Source of the DNA: Antedon bifida
Lineage: Eukaryota; Echinodermata; Crinoidea; Comatulida; Antedonidae
Assembly (NCBI GenBank): GCA_963402885.1
Contig: OY727101.1
Location: forward strand, 12,224,917-12,288,916
Direction: 5' to 3'
Length of the DNA stretch: 64,000 nt
The position numbers and the translations under genes were made by a program. Each line of letters starts with the position of its first letter. Within the stretch, counting starts at the first letter, position 1. The notes under the pieces are model-generated. The model was not told the origin of the DNA and searched no databases. It was given only the letters and a program-made list of their open reading frames with translations. Below are positions 1-10,150 of this stretch, one piece after another.

Positions 1-594
1 GACAATAGCCATTGGTATAATTAAGAAGGAAAACATCACATCGTTACAGTAAGGAATATGCTTTAATTAGCGGTTATGCAATTCGTTCTACGACATAAAA
101 TAAGAAAGTCAACACAGGCGGTTTGCATGCAACCCGAAGATTTGTTAGGCGATATAGATGATGTGAGTGTTTTGAGTAGGCAATTTCAACCATACTGTGC
201 TAATATCAGTGGTTCATCCAGGAATATGAAAATATGAGGCCAATAATTGCAACGAACCATCTACTGTATCTCAAGTTCGTGTCGTGTCGACTGTAGATGT
301 TATGTATTTGTATGTTGTTGGTTTTGACAGCAATGAAAACGTGACCATCACCTGTCCCACAAAACCACAACAGTGTGGTAGTTGAGGATATAGTGCTATA
401 CCTAAAAACAACAGGTTTAACGAACATAGCATTTTTATGTCATAGATTAGAATATACCTTTCGGATATAGACTAGACTAATAATAATGTAGCCTATTATT
501 CTTAGCGGATCATTAACAACAAAAATAAACCAGTAAAGTACAAGGGCACTCGTCGTGTTAATTCCAGTGTTTTAGTCGGGGGTTCCATTTTAGA
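1..594. other. Left edge, no gene recognised
   Basis: AT-rich sequence with only short chance reading frames. I see no tRNA, no repeat shared with the array and no recognisable protein. Confidence 0.5.
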
Positions 595-870
595 AACGAC
601 TGAATTTAAGCGCTAATGTTAGCAACGACTGAATTTAAGCGCTAATGTTAGCAACGACTGAATTTAAGCGCTAATGTTAGAAACGACTGAATTTAAGCGC
701 TAATGTTAGAAACGACTGAATTTAAGCGCTAATGTTAGCAACGACTGAATTTAAGCGCTAATGTTAGCAACGACTGAATTTAAGCGCTAATGTTAGCAAC
801 GACTGAATTTAAGCGCTAATGTTAGCAACGACTGACTTTAAGCGCTAATGTTAGAAACGACTGAATTTAA
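595..870. repeat. 29-bp tandem repeat, 9.5 units
   Basis: Nine full units beginning AACGACTGAATTTAAGCG and one partial unit, nearly identical except for an A/C change at the unit end. The core AATTTAAGCGCTAATGTTA is the spacer found upstream of the tRNA-Glu genes, so the repeat looks like an amplified piece of the array. The partial unit runs directly into the TTAA flank of the transposon at 871. Confidence 0.9.
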
Positions 871-1200
871 AGATGTATTGTCCCTTTGACTAATTCCAAA
901 AAGATAAAAAATAACAGATTTCGAAAAAAGGTGGGTCATTTTGAAGTATCATAATAGTTATTAACTATCACCAAAAATTTGCCGAAAAAAAAATCATTTA
1001 ACTGAAATACAGACGTTTTTTTGTTCAAAAAATACCTCTGACTTCCAGTCAAAGTTTTCGATCAAAACATACCCCATAATAAAACGCGCTTGTTTGGCTA
1101 CTCTGTATGCATAATCATAAAACTTCCTCACGATCTGTGTGAAAATACCTTCTCAACCATGACGAGTTGTAAACAATCCTAATTAACAATCCTAATTAGC
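871..1200. mobile_element. Short TTAA-flanked transposon, left part
   Basis: Starts AGATGTATTGTCCCT after TTAA (867-870). It matches, in reverse orientation, the right half of the intact copy at 62581-63127. It is cut off at about 1200, where the LTR element begins. There is a small local duplication (AATCCTAATTA) just before the break. Both TTAA and TA would fit as target duplication. No coding sequence, so it is non-autonomous. Confidence 0.85.
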
Positions 1201-1332
1201 ATATTACAAGTGTGACTCGTCAACACGGTTCTTTTAATTCAACTGTTTTATTAATTCACCGAGCGTAACGTAGTTTGCATAATTAGCAAATAACAAACAA
1301 AGATAATTAGCATATTAACATAACATATGTGA
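1201..1332 (-). repeat. 3' LTR of the Ty3/gypsy element
   Basis: A 132-bp direct repeat with no difference that I can find from 5664-5795. The first base is shared with the primer-site end, so the true LTR may be 131 bp. It lacks clean TG...CA ends. A purine tract lies next to it on the coding strand. Confidence 0.85.
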
Positions 1333-1345
1333 TATCTTCCCTTTT
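1333..1345 (-). other. Polypurine tract
   Basis: On the minus strand AAAAGGGAAGATA lies directly upstream of the 3' LTR, the expected place for plus-strand DNA priming. Confidence 0.7.
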
Positions 1346-1455
1346 CTAACAAAATAAATTTCTAAAGTTTTTTTAAAAAATTAATATCAAAAGTGACTTA
1401 GACACGATATATCACATTTCTCATAAATAAATAATCTTTACTTTTCCTTAAACAT

Positions 1456-1583
1456 AAATTGTTTCTTAGATCACATTCATATGTTTCAAATTGTTTCTTA
1501 GATCACATTCATATGTTTCAAATTGTTTCTTAGATCACATTCATATGTTTTAAATTGTTTTTTAGATCACATTCATATGTTTC
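1456..1583. repeat. 32-bp tandem repeat, 4 units
   Basis: Four units starting AAATTGTTTCTTAGATCACA, with one change in the last copy. It lies in the 3' non-coding part of the LTR element, between the stop codon and the purine tract. Confidence 0.9.
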
Positions 1584-1639
1584 ATACATTATAGGATGGT
1601 TTGAAAATAAACATGAAATGAAGTTAATTATTAATACAT

Positions 1640-4600
1640 TTATTTATAATCCAATCGATCCGGTGGACGACTAACACGATCACTTCTACGTAAGGGTGGT
1701 GCTTCTGGTACCTTCTGCAAAGTTGGTACGCCCTTCTGCAAAGTATCCGGTTGTTGAGTGTTTAATAAATGTTGTCGATTCCGTCTGTACGACGTTCCAT
1801 CTTCGGTCATCACTACATATGAACGGGGTAGCTCATGTTGCTTATCCACAACAGCAGGTTCCCATTGCCGTCCTTTCAATATTCTCACGTTGTCCCCTTT
1901 TCTTAATTTCGTCAATACACGTGTACCACGATCATAATATTTTGTCATAGATTGTTGACGTGACTGAAGGCAATCTCTAGCTCCGACAATAACTTGTGGT
2001 TGCAGCAATGTATGTGTAACTGGAAGTGTTGACCTTAACTTTCTGCTCATCAACAACTGAGCAGGAGAACAATTCAACCCTGCAATTGGTGAATCACGAT
2101 AGTCTAGTAGAGCAAGATGAAAATCACTTCCCTCATCAACGGACTTCCTCATGAGTTGCTTAATGGTTTGGACGAAACGTTCAACTTGCCCATTACTTCT
2201 GGCATATGTCGGACTGGACGTCACTAAATCGAACCCCCACTGGTTAGCAAACTGTTTGAACTCGTAGCTAGCGAACGGCATGTTATCAGTCATTAATGTT
2301 TCAGGGATGCCATGTCTTGAGAATATGGATTTTAATTTTTTGATGATCGCTCCAGCCGTTTTGCTGGTAAGTGTAACTACTTCAGGGTATTTGGAAAAAT
2401 AGTCAACTACAATAAGATGATCTCTGCCAGCGAATGTAAATATATCCGCGCCCAGCTTAGCCCATGGTCTCATAGGAACTTTATGTGGAATCATCGGCTC
2501 CCGTTGATTTCTACGCATAAACTTTACACAAACAGGGCATCTTGACACTGCTGATTCTATATCGCTGGTCATACCTGGCCAATACATAATAGACCTGGCC
2601 CTCGCCTTACACTTCTCCATCCCAAGGTGACTTTCATGAATTTTATTCAGCATATCTGCTCTCAATTGGCTAGGAACAATCAACTTCTCACCTAAAAACA
2701 CAAGACCATCAATTTCATGTATCTCATCACGAAGATGCCAATACTGCCTAACTTGCTCCGGTGCACCCCATCTATGTTTAGGCCACCCGTTTTTGCATGT
2801 TAGGATTAGAGTTTGGAGTACCACATCTGCCTGTGTAGCTCGTATTGCTTCTTCAATTCTTGCTTTACTCATGGGCAATATTTCGTCTAGACTATGCACC
2901 CTATATTTCAACTGTTCAAGGGGTTGGGTATCACGATCAACCTTATCAGGATATGCTCTGCTGAGAGCATCAGCTATGTACATGTACTTTCCAGGAACAT
3001 ACTTAACATCAAGTTCATACTTTATCAATTTGAGCAGCATTTGTTGTATTCTAGGACTAGCTTTATGAAGTGGTTTACGTGTGATCGTTTCGAGTGGTTT
3101 ATGGTCAGTGTGAACTTCAACAGCTCGGCCATATACATATTGGTGGTATTTGTGTATAGAAAAGCAGATCGCCAACATCTCCTTCTCGATTTGTGAGTAA
3201 TTAACTTCAGCTGATGTTAACGACCTAGAGGCAAACGCAACCGGATGACCCTCTTGAAGCAAACAGCTTCCGAGCCCTGTGGATGATGCATCACATTGGA
3301 TAATGGTTGGTTTCTGTGGATCAAAGAAACTTAAGACTGGTTTGCTACTAATCAACGCCTTTAACTGCCTCAGGGATTCTGCTTGTTCTGGACCCCAAAA
3401 CCATGCAACATCTTTCTTGAGCAATTCCCGGAGAGGCGCACTCACATTGGACATATTAGGTATGAATTGTGAGAGATAATTAAGCATTCCCATTATACGT
3501 TGTAAGTCAGATTTACATTGTGGGTCAGGCATTTCTTTGATAACTCTAACCTTTTCTTCGTCTGGTTTCTGTCCATCGGCACTCACCACGTTTCCCATGA
3601 ACACCAATTCAGACTGTTTATACTTGAGCTTGCTTCCATTGAATTTGGCATTGTTCGCTCTGGCCGTATCCATCACCCTCTGTATTGTTGCATTATGCTC
3701 TGCTTCACTACCTGTAGCTATAATCATATCATCAGATATTATGTGTACATTAGGTATATGACCAAATATTTGCTGGTTTCGTTTCTGTAACACCTCACTA
3801 GCACTGCAGATACCAAATGGCATTCTTAGAAAACTGTATCGTCCAAAGGGAGTATTGAATGTACATATATCTGCGCTAGCGTCAGTAAGAGGAACTTGCC
3901 AGTACGCATCTTTCTGGTCAAAGACAGTGAAAAGTGTTTTACCTGACAGGTGACTCACTACGTCCTTACCGGTCGGTATCATATGATGTTCACGTCTAAT
4001 GGCCTTGTTCAAATCACGTGGATCCAAACACAACCTCAAGGATCCGTCTCGTTTCTCCACTATCACTAGGCTGTTGACCCAATCTGTTGGTTTGTCTGTC
4101 CGCTTAATCACACCCCTCTTCTCCATATCGTCAAGTTTCTCTTTCAGCTTGGTATGCAGACTAAGTGGCACCCTGCGGGGTGGATGGACTACTGGAGAAA
4201 CACCACTTTTCAACTTGATGTCATAAGGATCTTGATATTTACCTAAACCTGTAAATACATCACGATTCTCTCGAATCAAAGAATCTTTAGTTAGTGCATG
4301 TACATATTTATTATTTATCACATTATCACTACACATCATATTGTTACCACGTTTGATCAGACCAAGCTCCCTACATGCTTTCAATCCAAGTATAGGTGGA
4401 CCATCAACATTAGTAATAAAGAAGTCATAATCATTTTGAATGTTATCAACTTTTACATTTAGAGTAACTTTACCAATATGTTTTACAATTTCATCACTAT
4501 AACTATATAGGTTAGTTTTAGAATGATATACTTTAATGTTCTTATGTCCTGGTAATTTTCTAAATGTTTCCAGTGGTATGCAGTTAACACCAGCTCCTGT

Positions 4601-5581
4601 GTCAAGCTTCATCTTTAACACATTACCTCCCACAAACACATCATAGAACCAAGCGTTCTTGTCATTGTTATCTCTTAGAGTGTCTATATAAAAGTACTCA
4701 TTTTTATCTTCAACAGTTAAAGTGTCAATGTATAAGTCATTAGGATCACTTACACCTTCGGCAACAATATACTGCTCATCCATTGTATGTACAGCTCTGC
4801 CACGTCCACGACCGCGTCCTCGGGAAAAACGTTTGGTGCACACAGATTGAAAATGATTCAAACCCTTACACCCGTAGCATGTTTTACCATAAGCTGGACA
4901 CTGACGAGGTAGATGTGAAGAACCGCACCTGCTACATTTAATTTTGGCTGCATCTGTAAACTGATGATTCTGTTGACCACTAACCCTTGGCTTATGTTTA
5001 TGGAATTTGGTTTTTCTCAATGCATGAACCTTCGGCTTATAGTCACTCGCAACACCGGCCATTTCAAGCTCGCGTCTAGAACTCTCAAAAGTTCTCATTC
5101 GGTGTATCACAGTATCAAGTGTAGCGTTGCCATCATCGCCCATAACTTTCATTTTCATCACTGGATTTGTTACACTGAAGGAAAGCTTATCACGAATCGT
5201 ACCGTCTTGATCCACAAATTTACAATTCACCGCCATTGTTCTTAAGTCATTCACAAACTCATCCAAACCCTGACCTTCGGGTCGTTCATATTGCCAATAT
5301 TGCGCTCGTAACGCCATTATCGGGTCCCGTTTATTACAGTATTCATCATACTTCGACATTACTGTATCAAAATCATTATTGTCCTCTGCTGGGACATAAC
5401 CTTCCTGACCCGGTTCACCTACAAGATCAGTGAACGTAAAGTTGTTGTAAATATCTAAGCCACGCCCTTCCAGTGTAGTAATTAAAATTGCTACCTTTAT
5501 TTCACCACTTTTACGTGCACTGCCAGTCGCTTTCAGAAAGAATGTAAATCTCTGTTTCCACCTTTTCCAAGCAGCAGACAC
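1640..5581 (-). CDS. Gag-Pol polyprotein of a Ty3/gypsy-type retrotransposon
   Basis: One open frame of 1313 residues. Seen in order: a gag-like N-terminal part rich in W and charged residues, two zinc knuckles (C216-C219-H223-C228 and C235-C238-H243-C248), an RG-rich linker, an aspartic protease site LDTGA near 326-330, reverse transcriptase (about 490-640, catalytic ISDD near 615-618 instead of the commoner aromatic-x-DD), RNase H (CDASS near 763, TDHKPL near 825), then integrase with an HHCC zinc site (about 982-1018) and DDE residues near D1046, D1099 and E1134. Domain order RT-RNaseH-integrase fits Ty3/gypsy. I see no chromodomain. The frame has no in-frame ATG at its front: position 5581 is GTG, and an ATG at 5634-5632 just downstream of the primer site is in another frame, with a possible one-base slip around 5596-5600. 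That is either a damaging indel, a sequence error or recoding. Confidence 0.92.
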   Translation of the reverse strand: MSAAWKRWKQRFTFFLKATGSARKSGEIKVAILITTLEGRGLDIYNNFTFTDLVGEPGQEGYVPAEDNNDFDTVMSKYDEYCNKRDPIMALRAQYWQYERPEGQGLDEFVNDLRTMAVNCKFVDQDGTIRDKLSFSVTNPVMKMKVMGDDGNATLDTVIHRMRTFESSRRELEMAGVASDYKPKVHALRKTKFHKHKPRVSGQQNHQFTDAAKIKCSRCGSSHLPRQCPAYGKTCYGCKGLNHFQSVCTKRFSRGRGRGRGRAVHTMDEQYIVAEGVSDPNDLYIDTLTVEDKNEYFYIDTLRDNNDKNAWFYDVFVGGNVLKMKLDTGAGVNCIPLETFRKLPGHKNIKVYHSKTNLYSYSDEIVKHIGKVTLNVKVDNIQNDYDFFITNVDGPPILGLKACRELGLIKRGNNMMCSDNVINNKYVHALTKDSLIRENRDVFTGLGKYQDPYDIKLKSGVSPVVHPPRRVPLSLHTKLKEKLDDMEKRGVIKRTDKPTDWVNSLVIVEKRDGSLRLCLDPRDLNKAIRREHHMIPTGKDVVSHLSGKTLFTVFDQKDAYWQVPLTDASADICTFNTPFGRYSFLRMPFGICSASEVLQKRNQQIFGHIPNVHIISDDMIIATGSEAEHNATIQRVMDTARANNAKFNGSKLKYKQSELVFMGNVVSADGQKPDEEKVRVIKEMPDPQCKSDLQRIMGMLNYLSQFIPNMSNVSAPLRELLKKDVAWFWGPEQAESLRQLKALISSKPVLSFFDPQKPTIIQCDASSTGLGSCLLQEGHPVAFASRSLTSAEVNYSQIEKEMLAICFSIHKYHQYVYGRAVEVHTDHKPLETITRKPLHKASPRIQQMLLKLIKYELDVKYVPGKYMYIADALSRAYPDKVDRDTQPLEQLKYRVHSLDEILPMSKARIEEAIRATQADVVLQTLILTCKNGWPKHRWGAPEQVRQYWHLRDEIHEIDGLVFLGEKLIVPSQLRADMLNKIHESHLGMEKCKARARSIMYWPGMTSDIESAVSRCPVCVKFMRRNQREPMIPHKVPMRPWAKLGADIFTFAGRDHLIVVDYFSKYPEVVTLTSKTAGAIIKKLKSIFSRHGIPETLMTDNMPFASYEFKQFANQWGFDLVTSSPTYARSNGQVERFVQTIKQLMRKSVDEGSDFHLALLDYRDSPIAGLNCSPAQLLMSRKLRSTLPVTHTLLQPQVIVGARDCLQSRQQSMTKYYDRGTRVLTKLRKGDNVRILKGRQWEPAVVDKQHELPRSYVVMTEDGTSYRRNRQHLLNTQQPDTLQKGVPTLQKVPEAPPLRRSDRVSRPPDRLDYK

Positions 5582-5650
5582 ACTAGGACCATCAAATCGA
5601 AGGGTGGAGGCGGCTTAAATTTCAACGATTCCATTTTGAGTGAATTTCCA

Positions 5651-5664
5651 CTATTCTGACACCA
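5651..5664 (-). other. Primer-binding site
   Basis: On the minus strand TGGTGTCAGAATAG follows the 5' LTR directly. The first 11 bases fit the 3' end of a tRNA-Leu as I remember it; the primer identity is therefore tentative. Confidence 0.7.
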
Positions 5665-5795
5665 TATTACAAGTGTGACTCGTCAACACGGTTCTTTTAA
5701 TTCAACTGTTTTATTAATTCACCGAGCGTAACGTAGTTTGCATAATTAGCAAATAACAAACAAAGATAATTAGCATATTAACATAACATATGTGA
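5664..5795 (-). repeat. 5' LTR of the Ty3/gypsy element
   Basis: Direct repeat identical to 1201-1332. It borders the primer-binding site on its inner side and the non-LTR element on its outer side. Confidence 0.85.
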
Positions 5796-6061
5796 GCTCT
5801 TTGAGGGCGCTGCACTGTGGCGACCAGAATTCTGGCAAATTTGTCTATAAGATTGTTCTTTTTCTCACTTTATGCACTCATTATATATATACTTTTCTGT
5901 CTGTACGTTTTTCTAGATGTTTTTAGGAACTTATATATGCGTCTGTCTTTTTCTGAGTTGTTTGTACACGCCGATTTCTGCATCAAATATGTCTAGGCCT
6001 AGGCCCCCTAGCTAGGCCTAGGCCTGTATCAATTGCAACATCCTACGCCAGGAATGAACTA

Positions 6062-8827
6062 TTGCGGCTCAGGCGTCACGATAGCCCGAAACCTGAAGGC
6101 TATTGTCAGTTTCCACGGGAAGTCAAGTTGAGGAAAAGGGGTAAAGGTGGAGGTATTCGAAAGCGCCTTAGAAAACGTAAGTCTAAACCTCCACTTCCAT
6201 CGATGATTTTAGGAAATGTGAGATCTCTGTCAAATAAAATCGACGAACTCCGAGCATGTTCTAAACACATGTTTGAATACAGAGAAGCTTCAGTGATGTG
6301 TTTCACAGAGACATGGCTTAATAATAATATTATTGACAGTGAATTAGTACTAAGTAATTTTGAATTAGCTAGAGCGGATAGAACTGTAGAGTCGGGGAAA
6401 AAACGAGGAGGAGGAGTATGTTTTTATATAAACAAAGCATGGTGTAGTAACTGGAGGATACGTGAACAACTCTGTACGCCGGATATAGAATTACTGACCA
6501 TAAGTGCAAGACCCTTCTATCTACCACGAGAATTTTCTCAAATTTTCCTTACAGTGTGCTACATACACCCAAATGCAAATATTGATAATGCGAGTGAGAC
6601 TATTTCCAGTACTGTTCACCGGTATGAAACAATGGCACCGGACGCTCCACAAATAATTCTAGGAGACTTCAACAAATGCACTTTGAAGGATGTGCTACCT
6701 ACTTATGAACAAGCAATCTCTGTAGAAACAAGAGGCAGTGCTACACTGGACTTATGCTACTGCAATGTGAAAAAAGCATACACAAGCAAAATCTGTTCAA
6801 AACTTGGAAATTCTGATCATAACAATATACATATTATGCCAAAATACAAGACAAAATTAAAACAGTCAAAACCAGTAGTTATACAACAGCAGTTGTGGAG
6901 TACAGAGGTGGTTGAAAAGTTGCGTGGCTGTCTAGCATGTACTGATTGGGATAGTATGCTCGATGACGATGATACTCTTGATGTAAGGGTATCTACAATC
7001 TCAGCATACATATCCTTTTGTGTTGATATGGTTATACCTAAAGTAACAAAAAAGATGTATGCAAATGAAAAACCATGGATCTCTAACCAACTAAGGAAAC
7101 TGTTACAAGATAAGCGTATAGCGCATAGAGGAAAAGATACTCCTAAAGTCAAGGAAATTCAAAAGGAAATAAACAAGTGTATAAAAAATAGCAAACTGAA
7201 ATACAAAAAAACACTAGAAAATAAATTTAAAGACAAAAATCCTAAAGCAGCATGGAAAGCAATTAAAACACTAACCGGCTACAAAGAAACCATATTGCGT
7301 GTACATGGAAGTGAGAACTTCGCTAATGACTTAAACAACTTTTTCTGTCGTTTTGAATCCGAGATATTAGTTACCAAAAATGAAAATGAAGACACAGAAA
7401 TCCGCGAAAATGAGACTTCATTAGTAAACAATGCAGTCATAAATGTAGTTGATGTGCGTAATGTATTCGCCAAAGTAAAGCCTGGTAAAAGTACTGGCCC
7501 TGATGGAATTGGAAATCGTGTTATTAAATACTGCAACCAAGAGTTGGCACCGATATATACCAAACTTTTTAATGAGAGTTTAGCAAGTGGTACAGTGCCC
7601 AATCAATGGAAAACGGCCTGTATCTCACCAATTCCTAAGATAAAAAATCCCAAGGAACTTAATGACTATAGGCCAATAGCTATCACATCCAATGTTGGTA
7701 AGTGCCTAGAAAAGATTGTACTTAGGCAGTTGCTTGATCAGACGAAATTTTTTCTCGATCCTCTCCAATTTGCCTATCAGAGTAATAGAAGTGTTGAAGA
7801 TGCTGTGCTCTTCCACTTACATAATATTTACCAACATTTAGATGTGCCTAAATCATATGTAAGATGTTTGTATATAGATTTTTCTAGTGCTTTTAATACC
7901 GTTGAACCTGGTTCATTAGTATGCAAACTTAAAGAAATGAACGTAAACGACACATTGACTTCATGGATATATAATTTCTTAACAAATAGGTTCCAGTATG
8001 TTAAACTAAACGGTATTTTATCTGATAAAAGAACTGTTAGCATTGGCACGCCACAAGGGTCTGTTATCTCCCCAATGTTGTTTTCACTGTTCACCAGCAG
8101 TTTCAGAGCCAATTCAAATGAATGTTGTATAGTAAAATATGCAGATGACACAGTCATCACTGGATACATTACTGGCAATGATGAAACAAGCTATAGACAA
8201 CTAGGATGTGATTTTTATCACTGGTGCTGCAATAACAACCTGAAACTAAACATAAAGAAAACAAAAGAAATGCAAATTGATTTTAGGAAAATTAAAGAAC
8301 CCTTAGAACCTCTGATTATAAATGAAAATGAGATAGAAGTAGTAAATGAGTACAAATATCTGGGTTGTATAATTGACAATAAGCTAAATTGGATAAATAA
8401 TGTAAATAAAGCCACATGCAAAGCCAACCAAAGGATGTTTATTTTAAGAAAAATGAAGTACCTACAAATTGACAAAACCATACTTAAATTGTTTTATAAC
8501 TCTGTAATTCTCAGTGTAATACTTTTTTGTAATGTTTGTTTTTATGGTAATACAATGCAAAAAGATAAAATTAAACTTAATCGAATAGGAAATAGAGCAA
8601 TTAGACTAGTAGGAGAGCGCTTACCTGATGTTGAATCCTTGTATAAAGAAAATGTGTTAAAAAAAGTAAAAAGTATCATTGATGATGAAACACATCCTCT
8701 TCACAAACAATTTGCTCTCATGAATTCTGGCATAAGACTACGTGCACTTAATACCAAAACAAAACGGTTTAGGTGCTCGTTTGTACCTAATGCTATACAC
8801 TTATATAACTCCAGAGTACAAAGATAA
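6062..8827 (+). CDS. Endonuclease/reverse transcriptase of a non-LTR retrotransposon
   Basis: Open frame of 921 codons. The N-terminal APE-type endonuclease shows the GNVRSL start motif near 51, catalytic E83 in FTETWL, GDFN at 201-204 and SDH at 251-253. The reverse transcriptase follows, with a TGPDGIG motif, YRPIAI, a PQGSVISP motif and the catalytic YADD at 693-696. The order endonuclease-RT without RNase H fits the CR1/L2/Rex1/Jockey group; I cannot place the clade. The first codon at 6062 is TTG. The first in-frame ATG is at 6203 (residue 48), just before the endonuclease, so the basic N-terminal stretch may not be translated. The frame is intact to the stop at 8825-8827. Confidence 0.9.
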   Translation: MRLRRHDSPKPEGYCQFPREVKLRKRGKGGGIRKRLRKRKSKPPLPSMILGNVRSLSNKIDELRACSKHMFEYREASVMCFTETWLNNNIIDSELVLSNFELARADRTVESGKKRGGGVCFYINKAWCSNWRIREQLCTPDIELLTISARPFYLPREFSQIFLTVCYIHPNANIDNASETISSTVHRYETMAPDAPQIILGDFNKCTLKDVLPTYEQAISVETRGSATLDLCYCNVKKAYTSKICSKLGNSDHNNIHIMPKYKTKLKQSKPVVIQQQLWSTEVVEKLRGCLACTDWDSMLDDDDTLDVRVSTISAYISFCVDMVIPKVTKKMYANEKPWISNQLRKLLQDKRIAHRGKDTPKVKEIQKEINKCIKNSKLKYKKTLENKFKDKNPKAAWKAIKTLTGYKETILRVHGSENFANDLNNFFCRFESEILVTKNENEDTEIRENETSLVNNAVINVVDVRNVFAKVKPGKSTGPDGIGNRVIKYCNQELAPIYTKLFNESLASGTVPNQWKTACISPIPKIKNPKELNDYRPIAITSNVGKCLEKIVLRQLLDQTKFFLDPLQFAYQSNRSVEDAVLFHLHNIYQHLDVPKSYVRCLYIDFSSAFNTVEPGSLVCKLKEMNVNDTLTSWIYNFLTNRFQYVKLNGILSDKRTVSIGTPQGSVISPMLFSLFTSSFRANSNECCIVKYADDTVITGYITGNDETSYRQLGCDFYHWCCNNNLKLNIKKTKEMQIDFRKIKEPLEPLIINENEIEVVNEYKYLGCIIDNKLNWINNVNKATCKANQRMFILRKMKYLQIDKTILKLFYNSVILSVILFCNVCFYGNTMQKDKIKLNRIGNRAIRLVGERLPDVESLYKENVLKKVKSIIDDETHPLHKQFALMNSGIRLRALNTKTKRFRCSFVPNAIHLYNSRVQR

Positions 8828-9070
8828 AATGTAACCGCTTTTGTTTATTTTTATAGCTCACACATGTAATTTTAATGCTTTTATATAAACTTTAAGTCAT
8901 CGTTAGTGCAATATAATAATAAATCATATAATATAATTAAATAATAATAATTTTTATCTAATTTTAACAATTTTTAGCCTCTTAACTTTTTGTGTGTGTT
9001 TTTGTAAATTGTATTTTATATTTTTGTATTTTGCCAGTTTTCAAATCACATTTCTGTTTTTTAAATGGAC

Positions 9071-9076
9071 AATAAA
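9071..9076 (+). other. Polyadenylation signal of the non-LTR element
   Basis: AATAAA followed by GTATATATGACTATATG at the inferred 3' end of the element. Confidence 0.55.
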
Positions 9077-9090
9077 GTATATATGACTAT

Positions 9091-9317
9091 ATGCATAATG
9101 CGTACTCGTGGTTTGAAATCTTTGTTTACTTTCGCTCGCGACGATTTTCCAGACGAAATGTAATCAAACTAATTTACCTGTTAATTACGTAAACTTGTTG
9201 CTTTTGGCTCGAATTTTCGACTTAAAGTGAATAACTTTAATATTACTTTGATATGGCCAATTTAAATTTAGAATATTTTGACCTTCATTTTTTTGTGTTT
9301 CAAGGGACAATACATCT
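9091..9317. mobile_element. Short TTAA-flanked transposon, right part
   Basis: Continues the transposon begun at 871-1200. It reads through to the inverted terminus AGGGACAATACATCT and a TTAA at 9318-9321. It matches the left half of the copy at 62581 in reverse. Beyond it the tRNA array spacer continues (TGTTCGTGTTTATCATGG), so the transposon sits inside the array. Confidence 0.85.
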
Positions 9318-9371
9318 TTAACCGATAATATGTTCGTGTTTATCATGGAACACGATTAATTATGCATTGGT

Positions 9372-9407
9372 ATCCTTAGGTCGGTGGTTCAAATCCGGCT
9401 CGAGGGA
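9372..9407 (+). pseudogene. tRNA-Tyr 3' exon only
   Basis: 36 nt with the T arm (B box) and a CGAGGGA end. The upstream sequence TTATGCATTGGT replaces the 5' exon. D-arm side carries TCGGTGG instead of TCGCTGG. Confidence 0.85.
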
Positions 9408-9536
9408 ATATTTTTATTGCCATTTTCTTTTGTTTTCCATTGATAATGAATTTTTAAAAGAGTTTACAGTCTTGGCGTAACTTACCCATTCTTGTTTATT
9501 TCAAACAAAATCTAATAGACAAGAAATAAAATAATT

Positions 9537-9596
9537 TTCCACACCGGGAATCGAACCCGGGCGCGGCGGGAATCCTAACCACTAGACCATATGGGA
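9537..9596 (-). pseudogene. tRNA-Glu lacking the anticodon arm
   Basis: Acceptor, D and T regions are present, but about 10 bases covering the anticodon are missing and one acceptor C is lost. Confidence 0.85.
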
Positions 9597-9728
9597 AAAC
9601 TTGAGAAACCCCTAAATTTAAGTGCTACTAGGTGTTCCTGTTTATCATGGAACACTATTCATTTATCAGTACATTTTATTGAAACAAACATTCCATAATA
9701 GGCTACGATCAACGCGAGAGAGACACCA

Positions 9729-9816
9729 CCCTCGATAGCTCAGTTGGTAGAGCGGAGGACTGTAGAGTTAAATAATTGGTATCATTAGGTCTCTGGTTCA
9801 AATCCGGCTCGAGTGA
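9729..9816 (+). tRNA. tRNA-Tyr (GTA), diverged
   Basis: Exons of 37 and 36 nt around a 15-nt intron. The 3' exon has ATCATTAGGTCTCTGG and a GAGTGA end, giving a mismatch in the acceptor stem. Confidence 0.65.
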
Positions 9817-9950
9817 ATATTTGTATTCCCATTTTCTTTTGTTTTTCATTGATAATGAATTTTGAAAAGATTTTTCAGTCTTGGGATAATTTACCCATTC
9901 TTGATTATTTCAAATAAAATATTATAGGCCTAGACAAGAAATAAAATAAT

Positions 9951-10022
9951 TTCCCACATCGGGAATCGAACCCGGGCCGTGGCGGTGAAAACGCCGAATC
10001 CTAACCACTAGACTATATGGGA
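9951..10022 (-). tRNA. tRNA-Glu (TTC)
   Basis: 72 nt, cloverleaf complete, loop TTTTCAC. The variable/T region has CACGG in place of CGCGG; one D-loop change (ACTATATGG). Confidence 0.85.
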
Positions 10023-10150
10023 AAACTTGAGAAGCCCCTAAATTTAAGCGCTAATATTGGTGTTCGTGTTTGGAACACGATTCATTATCAGTACATTTGA
10101 TTGAAACAAACATTCCATAATTGGCTACGATCAACGAAAGAGAGATACCA

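Larger units (their letters stand above)
1201..5795 (-). mobile_element. Ty3/gypsy-type LTR retrotransposon
   Basis: Complete layout on the minus strand: 5' LTR (5664-5795), primer-binding site, gag-pol frame, a 3' non-coding stretch with a 32-bp tandem repeat, purine tract, 3' LTR (1201-1332). Identical LTRs imply a recent insertion. It lies inside the short transposon that starts at 871. No target duplication can be read, because the right LTR directly abuts the non-LTR element at 5796. Confidence 0.9.
5796..9090 (+). mobile_element. Non-LTR retrotransposon
   Basis: About 3.3 kb between the 5' LTR of the gypsy element and the right part of the short transposon. It holds one long endonuclease/reverse transcriptase frame, an AT-rich 3' tail and AATAAA near its end. 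No separate gag-like ORF1 is visible, so the element is either 5' truncated or of a one-ORF type. The borders are inferred from neighbours; no target duplication could be identified. Confidence 0.8.

Noticed and set aside
206..427. 73-codon minus-strand frame at the left edge
   Set aside because: No recognisable motif and a length expected by chance in such sequence.
6106..8481. Minus-strand frames opposite the non-LTR element
   Set aside because: Shadows of the endonuclease/reverse transcriptase frame.
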